A DNA stretch of 28,898 nt. Source: Sulfurospirillum sp. (GTDB lineage: Bacteria; Campylobacterota; Campylobacteria; Campylobacterales; QNZT01). Where the stretch lies: NCBI GenBank assembly GCA_003978455.1, contig QNZT01000154.1, positions 1 to 28,898 of the forward strand, written 5' to 3'. The position numbers and the translations under genes are program-made. Of the stretch, positions 1 to 8,489 are shown piece after piece (positions within the stretch are counted from its first letter, which is position 1; every line of letters starts with the position of its first letter). Below the pieces are notes generated by a model. The model worked only from the letters and a program-made list of their open reading frames with translations. It ran no database searches and was not told the DNA's origin.

Positions 1-2067
1 CCAGGTATTTACAACACAACTTCTGTTTCAAGTGTCAAAGACATACTGATCCAGGCAGGCGGTGTTTCCGATGTCGGATCTGTCAGAAAGATCGAGGTTC
101 TGCGTAACGGAAGGGTTATCGATACTATTGACTATTACCATCTTTTGACACTCGGAAGGGATCACGGCGATACTGTGTTGCAGTCGGGGGATGTTATACA
201 TGTACCCCGTGCATACGGTTTGATAGCCATCGACGGTGAAGTACATACCCCTGCCATTTACGAAATCGAACCAGGCGAAACACTTGCCCATATTTTAAAA
301 TTTGCAGGTGGACTCAAGGCGGCGGCCAGCGGAAAAAGCATCTATGTCAAAAGATTTAATCACCATAGCAATGTGGAGTATAAAACATTGACCCTCTCCC
401 AGGCAAGACGCTTTGTCACCAGAGACGGAGATGAGGTCTATATCGGGAAACTGACCCAAAATGACGAACGCTATATAGAGGTAAGCGGAAATGTCATAGA
501 TCCGGGGAAAAAACATATCGGGAGCAGAAGAATCAAACTCTCGACTTTTCTCAGGCAACAGTTGAAAGGAGGCAGACTCGATAGCTTTTTTCTGGAAAAC
601 ACACAGTTTGACTACGCCCTTGTCAAACGTATAGACAAAAACCTCGAACCGAAAGTTTTTCATGTCAATCTGAAAAATGTGCTTGACGGAAGAGAAAATT
701 TTACACTTCAAAACAAAGATAAACTCTTTATCTTCAATAAGCTCGATACCGCCGTCAACCCTTATGTCACTATTTATCAGGAGAAAAGTGATCAAAAAAA
801 TGCGGCACAAGTATTGATTCATGAAGGAAAGTTTCAATATACCAAAGGCATGACACTGCGCGATCTGATCAATATGGCAGGTCTTAACTCCGCATTCGAT
901 ACAAAACGTGTTAAAATTATCTCTTATGACAATACCCATAAGACGCCAAAAGTTACACTGGTGGATTTTGACCGTGATCCTGATCATAAACTGATGCCGT
1001 TTGATACAGTGACACTTTTTGACTACTTTGAAACCAATCCTCAGCAGATGGCGACTATCAACGGGGAGGTCGTCAGACCGGGATCGTATCCGGTTGCGCA
1101 CGGTATGACTCTGGAGAAACTTCTGGAGAGTGCAGGAGGCTTAAATGAACGCGCCTATCCCAAAGAGTGTGAGATCATCCGTTACTACGTCAAAAATGGT
1201 GAGAGAAAAAAGCAGATTATCAATTTACCGTTAAAAAAGATGAAAACATTTATCGTGCAGGCACATGACCAGATAAATATCAAAAGAATTCCATACTGGT
1301 CCGAAAAGAAACAGGTCACCATTAAGGGAGAGGTTCGATTCCCAGGTACATATGTCATTCACAGCGGAGAGAAACTCTCCTCCGTCATCCAACGTGCCGG
1401 AGGATTTACCGACGAAGCCTTCTTGTATGGTGCTATTTTCACAAGAAAAGAGATAGCAAAGTTACAGAAAAAGAGTCTTGCCCGTTCACTCTCCAAACTG
1501 AAAGAGCAGGTTATTTTAGCCAGTTTACGCTCTTCGGGAAGCAAAACCATGGGGCAAATATCAGTGACCGAAGGTATCCAGGCAGTTCAATCTTTGATAG
1601 ACGAAGCGGAAAAACTTACCCCTATCGGAAGGGTGTCGATTAATCTGACCTGTGATCTGGATAGTTTTAAAAACTCTCCGAGCGACTTGACACTCAAGGA
1701 CGGAGATACGTTAACCATCCCATCCTATAACGATACGGTTGTCGTCAGCGGCGAGGTCATGAACCCTATGGCGCTCACCTTTATGGGAGAAAACGTCAGG
1801 GATTATATCAGCAGATGCGGCGGTTTGACAGAGATCGCCGATGCTGATCATATTTATGTCCTCCATGCCAACGGAGAAGCGCAAAAAGCATCTCTGGGAT
1901 CATATCTCTTCTCTTCCAACCATGTCACTGTCAAAAGAGGAGATGTCGTAATCATACCTAAAAAGATCATGTTTGAAAGAGGTATCGATATTGCGGGTGA
2001 CATTGCAGATATAGTCTATAAACTGACATTGACAGTAGCAGCGATGAATACCGTCGGTGTACTATAG
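1..2067 (+). CDS. Multi-SLBB polysaccharide export protein (5' end outside the window)
   Basis: The reading frame is open from base 1, so the N-terminus lies outside the window; 688 residues are visible. I see about seven SLBB-like units, recognisable by the G-E/N-V-x-x-P-G-x-Y pattern followed by an AGG-type turn, near visible residues 1-24, 75-118, 159-200, 270-300, 351-387, 439-475 and 580-620. A lysine-rich helical insert (about 480-540) separates the last two. The C-terminus is a hydrophobic/amphipathic helix ending TVAAMNTVGVL, similar in place to the helix with which Wza-type proteins cross the outer membrane. Family knowledge: SLBB proteins form the periplasmic and outer-membrane channel for capsule or exopolysaccharide. 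The next gene is a Wzz-like protein whose ribosome-binding site overlaps this stop codon, which supports a secretion locus. The exact polymer is unknown. Confidence 0.85.
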   Translation, partial: PGIYNTTSVSSVKDILIQAGGVSDVGSVRKIEVLRNGRVIDTIDYYHLLTLGRDHGDTVLQSGDVIHVPRAYGLIAIDGEVHTPAIYEIEPGETLAHILKFAGGLKAAASGKSIYVKRFNHHSNVEYKTLTLSQARRFVTRDGDEVYIGKLTQNDERYIEVSGNVIDPGKKHIGSRRIKLSTFLRQQLKGGRLDSFFLENTQFDYALVKRIDKNLEPKVFHVNLKNVLDGRENFTLQNKDKLFIFNKLDTAVNPYVTIYQEKSDQKNAAQVLIHEGKFQYTKGMTLRDLINMAGLNSAFDTKRVKIISYDNTHKTPKVTLVDFDRDPDHKLMPFDTVTLFDYFETNPQQMATINGEVVRPGSYPVAHGMTLEKLLESAGGLNERAYPKECEIIRYYVKNGERKKQIINLPLKKMKTFIVQAHDQINIKRIPYWSEKKQVTIKGEVRFPGTYVIHSGEKLSSVIQRAGGFTDEAFLYGAIFTRKEIAKLQKKSLARSLSKLKEQVILASLRSSGSKTMGQISVTEGIQAVQSLIDEAEKLTPIGRVSINLTCDLDSFKNSPSDLTLKDGDTLTIPSYNDTVVVSGEVMNPMALTFMGENVRDYISRCGGLTEIADADHIYVLHANGEAQKASLGSYLFSSNHVTVKRGDVVIIPKKIMFERGIDIAGDIADIVYKLTLTVAAMNTVGVL

Positions 2068-2077
2068 GAGTCCGGAT

Positions 2078-3058
2078 ATGGTGCAGGAACAAAATAACAC
2101 ACAATGTCTTGAAGAGGATGAGATAGACCTTCGTGAACTTTTTGCCACAATATGGGCAAACAAGTTTACGATTATGGCGATCTCTCTGCTAATCACCTCT
2201 TTAGCTATTTTATACGCACTCTATAAACCCAATGTATATACATCCAAATCTATTTTGATTCCAAAAGATCAGGGAGGGAAACCTTCCATCAGCGGTGGTG
2301 CAGCAGCTATGGCAGCAATGGCAGGAATCAACCTTGGAGGCGGCGGAGGTCTCGATATTGACGGTCTCTTTAAAAATTTGTTGAGTGATTATGCATTCAA
2401 CAAACCTTTGATCAAAAAATACCGGCTTGATGCCATGCTCTCACCGGAAGCGATCGATAAACACCTTGTTTTTGCCGCAAACCAAAGAGCTGTTTATGAC
2501 TTTATAAAAGGATATTCCGAAGGAGAAGGAGAAAAAAAGAAAAAACACTACGATGAAATTCTTTTTGATACTTTCAAAAAACTAAAAAATATTCTCTCTG
2601 TATCATCTGACAAAGAGAGCGGCGCTATCACCCTGAGTGCAAAATTTGAAGATCGCTTTGTCGCCAAAAAACTGGTCGATATCTATCTTAAGGAGATGAG
2701 TGACTATATCAAATGGCTTGATCTAAAAGAGATCGATGATCAGGTTCGCTACTACGAACAGGAACTTCAACGGGCAAAAAACCTCGATCTTAAAGCCAAT
2801 ATCAATGAACTTCTCTCTGCACTCGTAAAGAAAAAAGTTCTTTCACAGGCTGGTGAATTTTACATGGTAAAACAGCTTACAAAACCCCAGGTTCCTTATA
2901 TAAAAGACAAAGCAGGTCCAAAACGGGCACTGATTGTCATCGTCGCTTTTATCACATCGATCATACTGGGAATATTTTTCGTATTTTTCAAAGAATTTTT
3001 AAAATCGGATGAGGAAGAGGAGTTCGAGAGTGAGAACTATAAATTTATCAATGTATAA
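2078..3058 (+). CDS. Wzz-like polysaccharide chain-length determinant (kinase-free co-polymerase)
   Basis: Inner-membrane polysaccharide co-polymerase, expected to control chain length or couple synthesis to export. The ATG at 2078 is preferred over a GTG at 2057 because AGGAG (2066-2070) lies 7 nt upstream and the GTG would overlap the previous gene more deeply. The 326-aa protein has the Wzz plan: acidic cytoplasmic N-terminus, TM1 near residues 29-49 followed by KPNVYTSKSILIPK, a periplasmic domain with helical segments, then a Pro-rich stretch (KPQVPYIKDKAGPKR) leading into TM2 near 288-310 and a short acidic cytoplasmic tail. There is no Walker motif, so no fused kinase. An Ala/Gly-rich insert at about 72-94, with five glycines in a row, is unusual beside classical Wzz. 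It sits between the SLBB protein and a beta-barrel protein, all on one strand and presumably cotranscribed. Confidence 0.85.
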   Translation: MVQEQNNTQCLEEDEIDLRELFATIWANKFTIMAISLLITSLAILYALYKPNVYTSKSILIPKDQGGKPSISGGAAAMAAMAGINLGGGGGLDIDGLFKNLLSDYAFNKPLIKKYRLDAMLSPEAIDKHLVFAANQRAVYDFIKGYSEGEGEKKKKHYDEILFDTFKKLKNILSVSSDKESGAITLSAKFEDRFVAKKLVDIYLKEMSDYIKWLDLKEIDDQVRYYEQELQRAKNLDLKANINELLSALVKKKVLSQAGEFYMVKQLTKPQVPYIKDKAGPKRALIVIVAFITSIILGIFFVFFKEFLKSDEEEEFESENYKFINV

Positions 3059-3070
3059 AGGGTGAAATCT

Positions 3071-4213
3071 ATGTCAAAAACAAAACTAATACCAGGTCTT
3101 TTATTTGCTTTGGGCGTGTCATTACATGCCAATGAACCGGCAATGACAACAGCCCCCGTGCGATCGTTCATGCTGGATAAAGAGGATATGAGTGTCAAGG
3201 TAAGTTATAACCGCGTCAACGATACTATCGATATTTTCGACCTGAAACAAAAAGAGCTTGGCAGTACCGCAAACTTCGGAACTATCGGTGACTCCAGCGG
3301 ACTTGATATCTCTCTGGCATACGGTGTAGATGAATTTTATGCACTCTTTTACAACTATGAACATCTGACACTCAACTATATCGATAGCCAGCTCAAAAAC
3401 AATAAAAACGATCTTTTTCTGAAAGTGCTTGTTTACCGTAATCCAACAGCATTTTTTGAAACATTGACAGCAGATGTCGGTTATGTCAGAAACAGTGCTG
3501 ATGATCTTGACATCAAAGACTCTGCACAACTGAACAAGATGATTCAGAAAGTCAATCCGATTCCTGGTCTCTCCATCGATGGTTCAGTTATCAGCTACAA
3601 AAACAAGCTACTTGTCTATTATGATGCGGTCACTAATAAGCCGATATCTCCTTTTGTACGCATAGGTGATTTGAGCGACAACTCTTTATACCTGAGACTC
3701 CTGACGGGTTTCCATTATGAAACCAACATAGTCGATCTTTACACAGGTTTGAAATATACAAAAATCAATACAACCGTAAGTATCGAGCCGCATGATGCAG
3801 AGCCTATGAATACACACCTACGAAATGCAGGCTATGAACCTGTCAACCTCGACCGTAACGAAAAAACCTGGTTTTTGGGATTTAACTATACCGTAGAATT
3901 CGGTAATTTCATTTTAGACACCAACTATGAGTACCTCACTATCTGGGGTCGTAGTGATGCTATCAAAAAGACCGATGACAACCATATCATCAACGCAGCC
4001 CTCTCTTATATCGTCAACAAAAACCTGCTTGTATTTGTCGGAGGAAAACTGATGCTTCACCAATTTAACGGCGTGATCCCATACCTCTACAACAAATACA
4101 CCAAAAACAAATATGATAAAAAATATGGTTACGCCAAGATCGGGTTCGTTTATAATTTCGACACCTCAAAACTCTTTGGCTCTGCTACCTCTACAGGCTA
4201 TACAAGCTACTAA
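3071..4213 (+). CDS. Predicted outer-membrane beta-barrel protein of the polysaccharide locus
   Basis: I do not recognise a named family. The ATG at 3071 is chosen over a GTG at 3062 because it has a purine-rich AAAGGG site about 8 nt upstream and directly starts a signal peptide (MSKTKLIPGLLFALGVSLHA, cleavage predicted after HA). The mature part of about 360 residues has alternating hydrophobic/polar strands rich in Tyr and Asn, no cytoplasmic membrane helix, and an aromatic C-terminal residue (Tyr), as in outer-membrane barrels. It follows the Wzz-like gene by 12 nt and is the last gene of the plus-strand run, so a role in surface polysaccharide export or anchoring is inferred from context only. 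Its stop overlaps the stop of the convergent PBP1A gene. Confidence 0.65.
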   Translation: MSKTKLIPGLLFALGVSLHANEPAMTTAPVRSFMLDKEDMSVKVSYNRVNDTIDIFDLKQKELGSTANFGTIGDSSGLDISLAYGVDEFYALFYNYEHLTLNYIDSQLKNNKNDLFLKVLVYRNPTAFFETLTADVGYVRNSADDLDIKDSAQLNKMIQKVNPIPGLSIDGSVISYKNKLLVYYDAVTNKPISPFVRIGDLSDNSLYLRLLTGFHYETNIVDLYTGLKYTKINTTVSIEPHDAEPMNTHLRNAGYEPVNLDRNEKTWFLGFNYTVEFGNFILDTNYEYLTIWGRSDAIKKTDDNHIINAALSYIVNKNLLVFVGGKLMLHQFNGVIPYLYNKYTKNKYDKKYGYAKIGFVYNFDTSKLFGSATSTGYTSY

Positions 4214-4229
4214 AAGAGTAGCTTGTTTT
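4202..4229. terminator. Bidirectional hairpin at the convergent 3' ends
   Basis: A perfect 10-bp stem (4202-4211 with 4217-4226) and 5-nt loop AAAAG spans both overlapping stop codons of the beta-barrel gene (plus) and the PBP1A gene (minus). On the plus strand the stem runs into TTTT (4226-4229), which fits an intrinsic terminator. On the minus strand the trailing T-run is poor, so termination there would be weaker. The stem is seen directly; its function is inferred. Confidence 0.55.
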
Positions 4230-6168
4230 CCGTACCGGACGATACGTTCTCAATCTCTTTGGGAGGCTTGGATATCGTCGTGAAGTAGTCTGTTCCGTGT
4301 TTCCCGCGTACGACTCTGACCCCTTTTGGTATATCAAACTCTGTTTTGGTTTCCGGATGAAGAGAGAGATACTCTCTAAAGAAATAGGCAAATGCCGGAG
4401 CCGCCGCTTTGCCGCCTGTCTCCTTGTACATCGGTTTGTTGTCATCTTTGCCATACCATACGATCGCTTCTATCTCCGGCGAAAAACCACAAAACCAGGC
4501 ATCTTTGTATTCATTGGTCGTACCGGTTTTGCCTGCGAGAGCCAGTCCCTTGACACGGGCTCTTCGTCCGGTTCCTTTTTTGATAACATCTTCCAGAATC
4601 GTTGTCGTTAGAAATGCCTGCTCAGGCTTGGTAACTTTCTGTGCTTTGGCTTCATATACTTTCTCCTGTCCCTGATAATCGACTACACTTTTGACAAGTA
4701 TCGGCGTCAGTCTCGTACCGTAGTTGGAGAAGATCGTGTACATCGAACTCATTTCCAAAGGGGAGATACCGAAAGTTCCCAGAGAGATAGAGAGATCGTT
4801 GGGAACGTTTTTAAAACCCATCTGCTCTATTTTCCGGTGTACCAGTCCCAGTCCCAGCGTATTGACCAGGTTGATGGTAGCAAGGTTTCTGGAGTGCACC
4901 AGCGCATCATGAAGTGTGATCAGTCCTTCAAAGTTTTTCTCGTAGTTTTTCGGCTGCCACTCTTTCTCTTCATCTTTATCCTGATATTTGAATGTCCGTG
5001 AGATATCTGTCAATTTGCTTTTGAGTGAGTATCCCGAATCAAGTGCGATCTGATAAATAAACGGTTTAAAGGAAGAGCCCGGCTGCCGGCGACTCTGTGT
5101 CGCTCTGTTGTAAGTACTCTGTTTATAATCTACGCCCCCGACAAGCGCCAGCACTTCGCCGCTATGGCTGTCCAATACAACCATCGCACCATTGAGATCA
5201 CTATAGTCAATACCCTCTTTATCCGCTCCTCGCTCAAGAATCTTCTGATGACCGTACGCCAGCGCCTCTTTGGCTACCGCCTGGAGTCTGGAGTCTATCG
5301 TCGTATAGACTTTATAGCCGCCTGTGAGGATATCCGGATACTCTTTGCTCAAATCTTTCAACACCTGATCGACAACATACGGAAGTTTATTTTGTGTCAG
5401 GGAATCGTTATAAACTTTCGGGCGTTCCGCTTCATATCTCTTCAGTTCCGTTTCAGTGATCCAGCCAAGAGAGCGCATTCTCGCTAACACGGTATTTGCA
5501 CGACTCATAGAGACATCATAGTGACGGGTAGGATCATATTTACTGGGTGCCTGAGGCAAGCCTACCAGCATCGCAATCTCTTTGAGATCCAGTTCATGAA
5601 GCGATTTTCTGAAATACCCCAAAGCTGCTGTTTTGATACCATAGTAACGGTGACCCAGATAGACTTCATTTAAGTAGCGCTCCAGTATCTGCTCTTTGGT
5701 CAGTTTGGTTTCCAGTTTCAGTGCCAGTATCGCTTCATTGATCTTACGTTGCAGTTTCTTTTCGGAAGTCAGGAGTGTATTTTTGACCAGCTGCTGTGTC
5801 AGGGTACTGGCGCCCTCTTTCATCTTACCCGCTTTGATATCCTTGAGCAGTGCCCGTAAAATCGCTTCGTAATTTACCCCTTCATGTTCAAAAAATACCG
5901 TATCTTCGATAGCCACCAGTGCCTCTATCAGCCGGGGCGGTATCTCTTCAAAAGGGGCATACAACCGGTGTTTCTCTTTAAAGATATTGGCGATAAGTTC
6001 ACCGTTTCTGTCGTAGATGCGCGTTGTCATCTCCGGATGATAGTGGATCAGTTTGTCGGCATCGAGTTTTACCTCTTTGGAAAAGTGCATAAAAGCAAAA
6101 AGTCCCACAATCAAACCAAGGACACCTAGTGTGACCAAAAAACCGAAAAAATATTTTAAAAACTTCAA
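4210..6168 (-). CDS. Penicillin-binding protein 1A, bifunctional transglycosylase/transpeptidase
   Basis: Class A PBP (MrcA/PbpA type) that polymerises lipid II into glycan strands and cross-links the peptides, anchored in the inner membrane with its domains in the periplasm. The 652-aa protein has one N-terminal TM helix (about 5-28). The GT51 domain has E88-D89-xx-F-x-x-H-x-G, GASTLTQQLVKN (119-130) and RKINEAILALKLE containing the second acidic residue E145. The transpeptidase domain has the SxxK serine S365 and K368, S426-R427-N428 and K547-T548-G549-T550. All catalytic residues are present. The start is TTG at 6168, with AAGGA 7 nt upstream, overlapping the ABC gene stop as TTGA. It is the last gene of the alaS string; alaS-maf-pbpA linkage is also known in Campylobacter. 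Confidence 0.95.
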   Translation of the reverse strand: MKFLKYFFGFLVTLGVLGLIVGLFAFMHFSKEVKLDADKLIHYHPEMTTRIYDRNGELIANIFKEKHRLYAPFEEIPPRLIEALVAIEDTVFFEHEGVNYEAILRALLKDIKAGKMKEGASTLTQQLVKNTLLTSEKKLQRKINEAILALKLETKLTKEQILERYLNEVYLGHRYYGIKTAALGYFRKSLHELDLKEIAMLVGLPQAPSKYDPTRHYDVSMSRANTVLARMRSLGWITETELKRYEAERPKVYNDSLTQNKLPYVVDQVLKDLSKEYPDILTGGYKVYTTIDSRLQAVAKEALAYGHQKILERGADKEGIDYSDLNGAMVVLDSHSGEVLALVGGVDYKQSTYNRATQSRRQPGSSFKPFIYQIALDSGYSLKSKLTDISRTFKYQDKDEEKEWQPKNYEKNFEGLITLHDALVHSRNLATINLVNTLGLGLVHRKIEQMGFKNVPNDLSISLGTFGISPLEMSSMYTIFSNYGTRLTPILVKSVVDYQGQEKVYEAKAQKVTKPEQAFLTTTILEDVIKKGTGRRARVKGLALAGKTGTTNEYKDAWFCGFSPEIEAIVWYGKDDNKPMYKETGGKAAAPAFAYFFREYLSLHPETKTEFDIPKGVRVVRGKHGTDYFTTISKPPKEIENVSSGTENKLLF

Positions 6169-6857
6169 CTACGTTTCCTTCTATACTTAAAATTGGAGGC
6201 AATCAGTGTTTTGGCATACTCCGTACGCGGGTGTTTCAACACCTCTTCCACCGGTCCCTCTTCGATGATTTTACCCTCTTTGAGTATCGCTATCTCACTG
6301 CACAGAGAGGTCGTCGCATCGATATCATGTGTCACAAACAGTATCTTGTATCCGATCTTCTGCCGGAGTTTATCGATCAGCGTCAAAATACTCTCTTTCG
6401 TGCGGCTGTCCAGAGCCGTGGTCGGTTCATCCAGCAATAAAAGTTCCGGCTCCGAAGAGAGTGCCATCGCGATGATCACACGCTGTAACTGTCCTCCGCT
6501 CAACTCCGAAGGATAGCGAAAAAGAAGATTTTTATCAAGTTCAACATATTGCATATATTTTATTGCAGCATTAGTATCTTTCATGAATTGATCGACAATT
6601 TTGGTCAGGGGGGAGAGAGCGGTAAAAGGATTTTGCGGTACGATCGAGACAGTTTTTCCCCGTTGCAAAGGGAAAGAGGCTTCTGTTTCCAATACTACAT
6701 CCAGTTCATGAGGCAACATCCCAAGCAACGCTTTGAGCGTCAGACTCTTGCCGCTGCCGCTCTGCCCCACCAGGGCAAATGCATCTTTGATATCAAAAGA
6801 GATATCGACCAGCATCTTTTCATGATATCTGATCTGAAGTTTTTTGACTCTAAACAC
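6165..6857 (-). CDS. Orphan ABC transporter ATP-binding protein (OppD/DppD-like)
   Basis: A single nucleotide-binding domain of 230 aa with Walker A GQSGSGKS (31-38), Q-loop Q75 in VPQNPFTALSP, signature LSGGQ (119-123), Walker B LLLLDE (139-144) and H-loop H177. The Q-loop context is typical of the peptide/nickel (Opp/Dpp/Nik) ATPase family, but the protein stops about 90 residues short of usual OppD and lacks that family's C-terminal extension. No permease, second ATPase or binding protein lies in the window. The start is GTG at 6857 with AAAGGA 5 nt upstream, overlapping the bioF-like gene by 8 nt; it also overlaps the PBP1A gene by 4 nt. The substrate is unknown; the tight coupling to a cell-wall synthase is suggestive but not evidence of one. 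Confidence 0.85.
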   Translation of the reverse strand: MFRVKKLQIRYHEKMLVDISFDIKDAFALVGQSGSGKSLTLKALLGMLPHELDVVLETEASFPLQRGKTVSIVPQNPFTALSPLTKIVDQFMKDTNAAIKYMQYVELDKNLLFRYPSELSGGQLQRVIIAMALSSEPELLLLDEPTTALDSRTKESILTLIDKLRQKIGYKILFVTHDIDATTSLCSEIAILKEGKIIEEGPVEEVLKHPRTEYAKTLIASNFKYRRKRS

Positions 6858-7941
6858 CCGCTTCCTTTAATTTTTCAAACAGATACGCTATCTTATCCAA
6901 AGGTACATTTGCACGCAATATAATCCGCAAAACAGGCGCTTTAACTGTCGGCGGGCGTATCGCACCTATCAGATACCCCTCTTTTTTCATAATCTCTTTC
7001 AGTCGCATCGCTTCATGAGAACGCTGCACCGGCAGTTTCACGATAGGCGACTCCAGTGTCAGACCGAACACCGTTTCCGCCAGTACCATACGATCCCGAA
7101 GCGCAGCACGGAACAGGGGCGCTTCCCGCTGCGTCTTTTCCACCGCTTCCATCGCCAGTGCCGTATCGAAAACCGAAGGCGCAGTGGCATAGATGATCGC
7201 CTTGGCGCGGTTTTGCAAAAAAGTGACCACCTCCTCAGAAGCGAGGATATAAGCGCCGTAGCTCCCCATCGCCTTGCCCAGAGTACCCATCTTTATATGG
7301 TTTTTCCCGGGTGTGATACCGTAGTGTTCAAAAACACCCAGAAGCCTCTCCCCGATCACACCGCTGCTGTGCGCTTCATCGACTATCAAAAGCGCTCCGT
7401 AACGATCGGCAACGTCAAAGATATCCCGACTGAGGAGGTCTCCTTCCATCGAGTAGACGCCCTCCACCGCCACGATCGCACGCTGATAGGTATGCTCTTT
7501 TAAAATCCGTTCCAGTGCCGTTGCGTCGTTGTGTGCGAAATAGACTACGTCCGCATCTACCAGCTTTGATGCCAGCACACCGCTGGCGTGGTACTGTTCA
7601 TCGAGGATCAATATATCTTTTTTCCGGGGAAGCGCTTCGATCAGAGAGAGATTTGCCAGAAAACCGCTGCCCACGACAATTCCCGCTTCGAAACCGTTGA
7701 TCTTGCAAAGGTAGTTTTCAAATACTCCATGAAGCGGGTGATAGCCGTTTACCAGTTGTGACGCTTTGGGTGCGTGATAGCGGTACTTCTCCACTTCATG
7801 AACGGCTGCGTGAAAAAGTGTTTTATCTTCCGCCAAACCGAGATAGTCGTTTGACGCCAGATCGATCAGATCTTCGTCAAAAATCTCCCGTGCTCTGAAA
7901 CGGTTGGCTTTTTGCAGTGCGGCAAGCTCCTGTACATACAT
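6850..7941 (-). CDS. bioF: PLP-dependent alpha-oxoamine synthase, probable 8-amino-7-oxononanoate synthase
   Basis: Fold-type I PLP enzyme of the BioF/KBL family; BioF condenses pimeloyl thioester with L-alanine in biotin synthesis. Visible marks are ASNDYLGL (29-36), NGYHPLHG, the DEAHSSG motif with D188 and H191, and the PLP lysine K223 in GTLGKAMGSYGA. Length 363 aa, slightly shorter than E. coli BioF. I chose ATG 7941, which lies 2 nt after the maf stop; an in-frame TTG at 7977 would add 12 residues inside maf and has only a weak GGGG site. The substrate-side motif is APKASQLVNG instead of the usual G-S-G-x-S-R-L-V-x-G, so AONS activity is likely but not certain. 2-amino-3-ketobutyrate CoA ligase or a related acyl-CoA synthase is the alternative. 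No other biotin gene is in the window. Confidence 0.75.
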   Translation of the reverse strand: MYVQELAALQKANRFRAREIFDEDLIDLASNDYLGLAEDKTLFHAAVHEVEKYRYHAPKASQLVNGYHPLHGVFENYLCKINGFEAGIVVGSGFLANLSLIEALPRKKDILILDEQYHASGVLASKLVDADVVYFAHNDATALERILKEHTYQRAIVAVEGVYSMEGDLLSRDIFDVADRYGALLIVDEAHSSGVIGERLLGVFEHYGITPGKNHIKMGTLGKAMGSYGAYILASEEVVTFLQNRAKAIIYATAPSVFDTALAMEAVEKTQREAPLFRAALRDRMVLAETVFGLTLESPIVKLPVQRSHEAMRLKEIMKKEGYLIGAIRPPTVKAPVLRIILRANVPLDKIAYLFEKLKEAGV

Positions 7942-7943
7942 CG

Positions 7944-8489
7944 TCAGTCCAGAAACGGTAGCAGTTTCTCCAGACAAAGCCCCATCGCCGTGCTTTCATG
8001 ACCATACACTTCATCGATATAAGGTCTGCAAAATCCCTCGACCATACACGCACCGGCTTTCCCTTGCCATTCACCGCTGTCGAGATAACGCTCCAGCTCC
8101 TTTTCGTCAAACGGTTTGAAAAGATACTCTGTCGCGGAGATATCCAGCAGCATCTTTGTGGTCGAAACATACTTCATACAAGTGATGATAGAGACTTTTT
8201 TACCGCTTTGTGCCTCTAAAATCCTGCGTGCATCCTCTTTGTCCTTTGCCTTGCGAAGTATCTCTCCACCGGCAGTCACAACAGTATCTGCCACCAAAAG
8301 AGGCAGACTCAGACCAAACTCTTTTTCACACACTGCAAATTTTCCCAGTACAGCCTGATAGACAAAGTTTTTCGGGGAATCCGCCTTAATCTGCTCTTCA
8401 TCGAAATCACACCCCTTTTGTAAAAAAGGTACACCCGCACCCTCCAGCAGTGCCGCTCTCGTTTGTGAATTGGATGCCAAAAGTATCAT
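7944..8489 (-). CDS. maf: Maf-family nucleoside triphosphate pyrophosphatase
   Basis: Maf proteins hydrolyse non-canonical or selected NTPs (dTTP/UTP type or m7GTP type) to monophosphates and are linked to septum arrest. The 181-aa protein begins with the family signature ILLASNSQTRAALL, equivalent to the usual ASxSPRR phosphate-binding start but with NSQTR in place of SPRR. It retains the LVADTVV acidic motif and a C-terminal YIDEVYGHESTAMGL segment. The start is ATG at 8489, overlapping the speD stop as ATGA. Substrate class cannot be decided from the sequence. Its place between alaS and the PBP1A gene matches the alaS-maf-pbpA order in Campylobacter, with extra genes inserted here. Confidence 0.88.
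   Translation of the reverse strand: MILLASNSQTRAALLEGAGVPFLQKGCDFDEEQIKADSPKNFVYQAVLGKFAVCEKEFGLSLPLLVADTVVTAGGEILRKAKDKEDARRILEAQSGKKVSIITCMKYVSTTKMLLDISATEYLFKPFDEKELERYLDSGEWQGKAGACMVEGFCRPYIDEVYGHESTAMGLCLEKLLPFLD

Noticed and set aside
295..1101. A 268-codon minus-strand frame inside the SLBB gene
   Set aside because: It lies wholly opposite several clear SLBB units, shows no domain or ribosome-binding site, and is best explained as a shadow frame.
7942..7977. TTG 7977 as the bioF-like start
   Set aside because: It would extend 34 nt into maf. ATG 7941 sits 2 nt after the maf stop and gives an N-terminus that reads like the family.
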